A stretch of DNA of 64,000 nucleotides. Origin: Eggerthella timonensis (GTDB lineage Bacteria; Actinomycetota; Coriobacteriia; Coriobacteriales; Eggerthellaceae). Positions 60,044 through 64,000 of the stretch are shown one piece after another. A program made the translations under genes and the position numbers. The notes below the pieces were generated by a model, which worked only from the letters and a program-made list of their open reading frames with translations, searched no databases and was not told the origin of the DNA. Within the stretch, counting starts at the first letter, position 1; every line of letters starts with the position of its first letter. The stretch lies in NCBI RefSeq assembly GCF_900184265.1, contig NZ_FXXA01000002.1, forward strand, positions 2,652,539 to 2,716,538, given 5' to 3'.

Positions 60044-62242
60044 TCAGGCTTTTTCCAGCTTGGCTTTGAACGAGATGGTGCGGGGCGTGTCCATGTCGTC
60101 GAACTCCACCTCGTAAGCGCGCTTCTCGGTGTCGACGGCCGCCACGCGCCCGACGCCGAACACCGCATGGGCCACGCGGTCGCCCGGGGAGAAACGCTCG
60201 TCGCGGACGAGGTCGGCGATCCAGCGGTCGGTGAGCGCGTACGCGGCGCGCGCGTCCTCGATCCGCCGCTCGTCGGGCTTGTTCGAGAATTCGAGCGCCG
60301 CCGGGTCGATGTCGAGCAGGAAGCGCGAGGGATAGCGCGCCGCGCCCTCGTGCGAGCGCCCCTCCGCCTCGGTGAGGTACAGCCCGTCGCGCGCCCGCGT
60401 CATGGCCACGAACGCCAGCCGGCGCTCCTCCTCCATGCCCTGCGGCGTGCTCGTCTTGCGCGACGGGAGCACGCCCTCGCTCATGGAGCAGAGGAACACG
60501 TGCGCGAACTCGAGGCCCTTCGCCGCATGGACGGTCATAAGCCGCACCTTGTCCTGCGCATCGTCCATCGCGTCGGCGTTCGTGAGCAGGGCCACGTGCG
60601 CCAGGTAGTGCTCGAGGGTCACCTCTTCCCCGCATGTCGACTCGAACTCGTAGATGGACTGCTTCAGCTCGGCCAGGTTGTCGAGCCGCTCCTGGCCGCC
60701 CTCGGTGCGCAGCATGCCCTCGTAGCCGCTTTCCGACAGCACGGCCGCCAGCACCTCGGACACGGGACGCCCCTCGTACGACGAGCGGAAGCGATCGACC
60801 AGCTGCAGGAGCTGCCGCGCCTTCGTGCGCTTGAACAGCTCGTCGTCCGCCGAGCGCGCGAGCGCCTCGAACAGGCTGCATCCCCATTCGTCGGCCTTCT
60901 CGCGAAGGAAGGCCATGCGCCGCTGGCCCAGGTTGCGCTTGGGGACGTTCGCCACGCGCGCGAAGTCCAGGTCGTCCTGGTAGGCGACGAGCCGCAGGTA
61001 CGACAGCGCGTCCTTGATCTCGCGCCGGCCGAAGAACGGCACGCCGCTGTACACCGCGTGGGGCACCTCGGCGCGCAGCAGCGCCTCCTCCACCGGCCGC
61101 GACGCGTAATGGGCGCGGTAGAGCACCGCCATGTCGCGGTACGCCACGCCCTCGCCGTGCAGCGCGAGGGCACCCTGGGCGATCCACGCGGCCTCGTCGG
61201 CCGAGCTCTTGGCGTGATGCCACACCGTGGGCCCATGGGCCGCGCGCGCGGCGACGAGCCTCTTCGGCATGCGCTCGCGGTTCTTCTCGATCAGCGAGTT
61301 CGCGACGGCCACCACGCGCGGCGCCGACCGGTAGTTCTCCAGCATCATGATGGTGCGCGTGCCCGGGAACGCGCGGTCGAAGTCCAACAGGTAGCGTACG
61401 TCCGCGCCGCGCCAGGTGTAGATGGTCTGGTCGGGGTCGCCCACCACGAACAGGTTCTTGTGGTAGCCGGCGAGCACCTCCATGAGCTCGTGCTGCAGGC
61501 CGTCGATGTCCTGGAACTCGTCGACCATAATGTACTCGAGCCGCTTCTGCCACTTCGACCGGATGTCGGGGTTCTGCTCGAAGAGGTGCAGCACGAACAC
61601 GATGAGGTCGTTGTAGTCCAGCCCGAAGCACTTCTTCTCCTGGTAGAGGTAGCCGTAGAAGATGACGTCCTTCGCGGCGGTCGCGTCGAGGTACTTCTGC
61701 CGCAGGCCCTCGAGCGGCAGGGCCAGCATGTCGCGGTAGTAGTCCGGGCGCTCCTTCAGCTTCACGATCTCGATCATGTCGCGCGCCTTCGAGAACGTCA
61801 TGTCGCGCAGCGTGAGCCCGCGCTCCTCGTAGACGACCTGCAGCATGGCGTCCACGTCGGCGTTGTCCAGCACGAGGAAGCTCTTCGGGTACTGGACGGC
61901 GTGGCAGTCCTCCTGCAGCACCGACACGCAGAAGCCGTGGAACGTGTTGATGTAGCCGGTGTCGCTGTCGCCGGTCAGCCGTCGAATGCGGCGGCGCATC
62001 TCGCTGGCCGCCTTGTTCGTGAACGTGGCGCACAGGATGGTGCCCGGCATGATGCCCAACTCGTTCACCAGGTAGGCGAAGCGCTCGGTGAGCGCCCGCG
62101 TCTTGCCCGTGCCGGCGCCGGCGATCACGCGCACGTACCCCTCGGTCGCCTCGACGGCCTCGCGCTGCGCCGCGTTCAGGCGCGTCCGGCCGTCGTCCTC
62201 GTCGTGCCGTACGCTCGTCGTTGTTTCGATCGTCTGTTCCAT
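60044..62242 (-). CDS. pcrA: UvrD/PcrA-type superfamily 1 DNA helicase
   Basis: A 732-residue 3'-5' helicase. Motifs in order: Q motif 'LNAAQREAVEA', Walker A 'AGAGTGKTRALTERF', Ia 'CATFTNKAASEMRRR', II 'IMVDEFQDIDGLQ', III 'VVGDPDQTIYTWRGAD', IV 'LENYRSAPRV', V 'VRLMTVHAAKGLEFAHVFL' and VI 'RRLAFVAMTRARDGLYL'. A C-terminal Tudor-like tail ('GDRVAHAVFGVGRVAAVDTEK') binds RNA polymerase in PcrA. It acts in repair and in removing obstacles to replication. A TACACT box ends 6 bases before the ATG (leaderless). Confidence 0.95.
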   Translation of the reverse strand: MEQTIETTTSVRHDEDDGRTRLNAAQREAVEATEGYVRVIAGAGTGKTRALTERFAYLVNELGIMPGTILCATFTNKAASEMRRRIRRLTGDSDTGYINTFHGFCVSVLQEDCHAVQYPKSFLVLDNADVDAMLQVVYEERGLTLRDMTFSKARDMIEIVKLKERPDYYRDMLALPLEGLRQKYLDATAAKDVIFYGYLYQEKKCFGLDYNDLIVFVLHLFEQNPDIRSKWQKRLEYIMVDEFQDIDGLQHELMEVLAGYHKNLFVVGDPDQTIYTWRGADVRYLLDFDRAFPGTRTIMMLENYRSAPRVVAVANSLIEKNRERMPKRLVAARAAHGPTVWHHAKSSADEAAWIAQGALALHGEGVAYRDMAVLYRAHYASRPVEEALLRAEVPHAVYSGVPFFGRREIKDALSYLRLVAYQDDLDFARVANVPKRNLGQRRMAFLREKADEWGCSLFEALARSADDELFKRTKARQLLQLVDRFRSSYEGRPVSEVLAAVLSESGYEGMLRTEGGQERLDNLAELKQSIYEFESTCGEEVTLEHYLAHVALLTNADAMDDAQDKVRLMTVHAAKGLEFAHVFLCSMSEGVLPSRKTSTPQGMEEERRLAFVAMTRARDGLYLTEAEGRSHEGAARYPSRFLLDIDPAALEFSNKPDERRIEDARAAYALTDRWIADLVRDERFSPGDRVAHAVFGVGRVAAVDTEKRAYEVEFDDMDTPRTISFKAKLEKA

Positions 62243-62254
62243 AGGTACAGTGTA
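62243..62254 (-). promoter_or_regulatory. -10 box and leaderless start of the helicase gene
   Basis: TACACT (62249-62254, minus strand) is 6 bases before the ATG, as at uvrC. Confidence 0.5.
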
Positions 62255-62284
62255 GCAGAAAACGGACGGATGTTCCCGAACAAA

Positions 62285-62300
62285 TGTTTCACGTGAAACA
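62285..62300. other. parS centromere-like site 4
   Basis: Perfect TGTTTCACGTGAAACA with left flank GAACAAA, 30 bp upstream of the helicase promoter. Confidence 0.9.
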
Positions 62301-62336
62301 TTCTTGCGACGGCACGGCGAAGCCGCGCGGCGAGGT

Positions 62337-62480
62337 CCGACGCGGCCAGGGGGCGGGGAATCGACGCGGCAAGGGGATGGAGGACCGACGCAGCCAGGGG
62401 GCGGAGGACCGCCATGGCGTAGGGACGGGAAATCGACGCTGCCAAGGGGCGGAGGACCGATGCGGCCAGGGGACGGCAGG
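62337..62480. repeat. 24-bp tandem repeat (six units)
   Basis: Six imperfect units start about every 24 bases (reference G at 62339, 62363, 62387, 62411, 62435 and 62459), consensus near CCGACGCGGCCAGGGGGCGG. The 24-bp period keeps all reading frames open and makes false 8-residue peptide repeats. A minisatellite next to parS site 4. Confidence 0.85.
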
Positions 62481-62551
62481 AACGGACCCGGGGCAGGACG
62501 AGGGATCCATGCGGCAAGCCGGCACGGTGCGGCCCTTGGCTCCGCCCCCCC

Positions 62552-63496
62552 CTACATCAGCTGATGGAACGCCTCGATCAGCACGGGGACCAGCGCGGAG
62601 CAGATGACGCCGTTGAGCACCGAGAGCACCACGGTCTCGCCGTTCGTGCAGCGGATGAGCATGGGCAGCGTGGTGTCCTCGCTCGTGGCGCCGGCAGGCG
62701 CGATGCACGTGGGGTAGTTGAGGTGCTTCGCGATCCAGGGGATGCTGAAGAACGAAACGAGCTCGCGCAGCAGGTTCGCCAGAAACGTGATACTGCCCAC
62801 CTGGGCGCCGGCGATGTCGGTCATCATGACGCCCGCGAGGCTGTACCATCCCAGACCCGACGCCACGGCCGCGCCCGTGGGCAGCGGCATGCCCGCAAGC
62901 GGCGCGCACGCGAGGCCGCCCAGCACCGAGCCGATCACGATGCCCGCCGGAACGATGAGCACGCGCACGTGGTACTGGCGCAACTTGCCCAAAAGGCCGC
63001 GGCTGCCGCCCACGCTGATGCCCACGAGGAACATGAGCGCGTAGAGGATGGCCTCGGAATGGCCGGCTACGAAGTCGACCGGCGCGATCGGCACGTTTGC
63101 CAGCCCGTACGCCGCGCCGAGCGCGAGCGCTCCCACTGCCACGCCGATCATCGCGGCCTCGCCGCGCGCGCCCGCCGCGCCCTCGGCGTCCTCCTGGGCT
63201 GCGGCCACGCGCGGGCCGGCCGGGCGGCGGGCGATGTCGGACATGAACAGGCTCGTCAGCGCGTACACGGCGATCGTCGAGAACGCCACCGGCACGAGGC
63301 AGAACAGGACGCTGGCCCACCCCACGGTGCCGAGCTCCTCCAGAAACGACTCGCGCCCGGCCAGCAGCACGCCCATCGAGAAGATGAGCAGCCCGGTGGC
63401 CGCGAGCGTCAGCTTCTCGTTCAGCCCCTTGAGCCGCGCGGGGAACACCGTTGCTCCCACGAGCACCCCCGCGACCATGACGACCAGTATCTCCAC
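62552..63496 (-). CDS. LysO-like (DUF340) amino-acid exporter
   Basis: A membrane protein of about 314 residues with roughly eight helices. Two family blocks are 'LLIFSMGVLLAGRESFLEELGTVGWASVLFCLV' and the C-terminal 'APAGATSEDTTLPMLIRCTNGETVVLSVLNGVICSALVP', matching LysO/YbjE lysine exporters. The central 'ASGLGWYSLAGVMMTDIAGAQVGSITFLANLLREL' is also typical. GTG 63496 has GAAGGGAT close upstream and begins at the family start; ATG 63520 would add 8 residues. The transported amino acid is not proven. Confidence 0.85.
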   Translation of the reverse strand: MEILVVMVAGVLVGATVFPARLKGLNEKLTLAATGLLIFSMGVLLAGRESFLEELGTVGWASVLFCLVPVAFSTIAVYALTSLFMSDIARRPAGPRVAAAQEDAEGAAGARGEAAMIGVAVGALALGAAYGLANVPIAPVDFVAGHSEAILYALMFLVGISVGGSRGLLGKLRQYHVRVLIVPAGIVIGSVLGGLACAPLAGMPLPTGAAVASGLGWYSLAGVMMTDIAGAQVGSITFLANLLRELVSFFSIPWIAKHLNYPTCIAPAGATSEDTTLPMLIRCTNGETVVLSVLNGVICSALVPVLIEAFHQLM

Positions 63497-63562
63497 GACA
63501 TCCCTTCCCGCCGTGCGCATGGCGAGAGCCTGCGCTGCGATCCCATCGGTGAAGGAGCCATC

Positions 63563-64000
63563 TTACCGCAAGTTCGCGGGCGGCGCAGCGTTTCGTGCCA
63601 GCGCGACCCACGCGAGCTTCGCCGCCCCCGCGGCGACGAGCAGCGCGGCGCACAGGACGAGCACGAGCGCCGCGTCGGGGGCGAACGCGAGCAGGTCGCG
63701 CCAGGGCACGCCCCGCGCGAGCGGCAGCGCGAGGAGGGCGGCGGGCAGCGCCGCGTGCAGCGCGAGCCCCTGCGCGAGCAGGCGGCGGCGCGGCGCCGCG
63801 GCCAGCCGCCGCGGCCAGCGGCCCATCAGCAGCAGCGGGGCGGCGCAGGCCAGCACCGCGCACGCGTACAGCACGTCGGTGCGCTGGCGCCACAGCGCGG
63901 TCCACTGCGCGTCCACCGGCGCGGACACGCCGCCCACCGCCGCGGTCACCACGCCGCTGACCAGGTCGAAGAATCGGCTGTTGCCGCCGGCGTTGTCGTT
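63563..64000 (-). CDS. Uncharacterised membrane protein, C-terminal part (cut by window end)
   Basis: The frame stays open from the stop at 63563 to the window edge, so the 5' part lies outside. About 145 residues are visible, with three to four hydrophobic helices and Arg-rich loops ('GRWPRRLAAAPRRRLLAQ'), ending 'LARNAAPPANLR'. The first visible residues, 'NDNAGGNSRFFDLVSGVV', look like an internal soluble loop. Not recognised. It precedes the LysO-like gene in the same direction. Confidence 0.6.
   Translation of the reverse strand, partial: NDNAGGNSRFFDLVSGVVTAAVGGVSAPVDAQWTALWRQRTDVLYACAVLACAAPLLLMGRWPRRLAAAPRRRLLAQGLALHAALPAALLALPLARGVPWRDLLAFAPDAALVLVLCAALLVAAGAAKLAWVALARNAAPPANLR

Noticed and set aside
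59044-62300. Replication origin (oriC)
   Set aside because: parS sites are present, but no dnaA gene, DnaA-box cluster or AT-rich unwinding region is seen in the window.
62337-62480. CRISPR array
   Set aside because: The 24-bp units are contiguous with no unique spacers, and no cas genes are near.
62176-62517. A repetitive peptide (RPLAAS units) upstream of the helicase
   Set aside because: Produced by the 24-bp tandem repeat and a parS site; no ribosome site and it overlaps the helicase start.

Overview
The window is GC-rich and dense, with genes on both strands. It looks like a piece of an anaerobic actinobacterial chromosome of the class Coriobacteriia, most likely an Eggerthella- or Gordonibacter-like Eggerthellaceae member. 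This placement is inferred from gene content: a DMSO-reductase-type operon with a TorD chaperone, a Tat-exported flavoprotein reductase divergent from a membrane-bound LuxR regulator, a Nap-type nitrate reductase, and the actinobacterial uvrC-rapZ-yvcK-whiA ... gap-pgk-tpiA-gpmI-secG block. Four perfect 16-bp parS sites (7161, 59044, 59826, 62285) suggest the segment lies in the replication-origin half of the chromosome.

Layout. 1-1861: 3' end of a molybdopterin oxidoreductase operon (catalytic subunit, four-cluster ferredoxin, TorD-like chaperone). 1925-6393: YfcE-like phosphodiesterase, then a DUF454 membrane protein and a fused CydDC-like ABC exporter. 6394-7257: non-coding, with a parS site. 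7258-14745: coaX, an OPT-family transporter, a GT2 glycosyltransferase with glf, then convergent pta and ackA. 14937-17731: HIT protein, xseB-xseA and a YugP-like protease. 17891-22445: RNase D, lipid kinase, TerC-like protein behind a yybP-ykoY (Mn2+) riboswitch, and a lineage hypothetical. 22662-29484: napG-napA-small cytochrome-napD-napH facing a GAF histidine kinase/NarL-type regulator pair. 29585-33011: thiS-F-G-H-E with a leader terminator.

33215-38960 is the most unusual part. It is an operon for a SipW-type signal peptidase and several TasA/camelysin-like exported proteins. Its best candidate promoter has an 11-G tract inside the -35/-10 spacer (possible phase variation). Its first gene looks like a fusion of an LAKTG-anchored protein with a SipW-cognate protein. 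Two proteins share a near-identical 140-bp signal-peptide module but have different passengers. The signal peptidase frame has lost its stop next to a C5/C4 tract. A small winged-helix protein closes the operon.

39229-44433: flavoprotein reductase, LuxR-type regulator, a HemW-like protein without the radical-SAM cysteines, and a 50-residue zinc ribbon. 44600-47028: tRNA-Val, tRNA-Gly, tRNA-Cys, tRNA-Gly and tRNA-Leu around a HAD hydrolase and a CDF transporter. 47097-58903: secG-gpmI-tpiA-pgk-gap, a REP-associated (RAYT) transposase inserted before whiA, then yvcK, rapZ and uvrC. 59044-64000: three parS sites around a lower-GC orphan gene and a PcrA/UvrD helicase, a 24-bp tandem repeat, a LysO-like exporter and a cut membrane gene. 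REP-like hairpins, including a perfect 102-nt palindrome, are scattered between genes.
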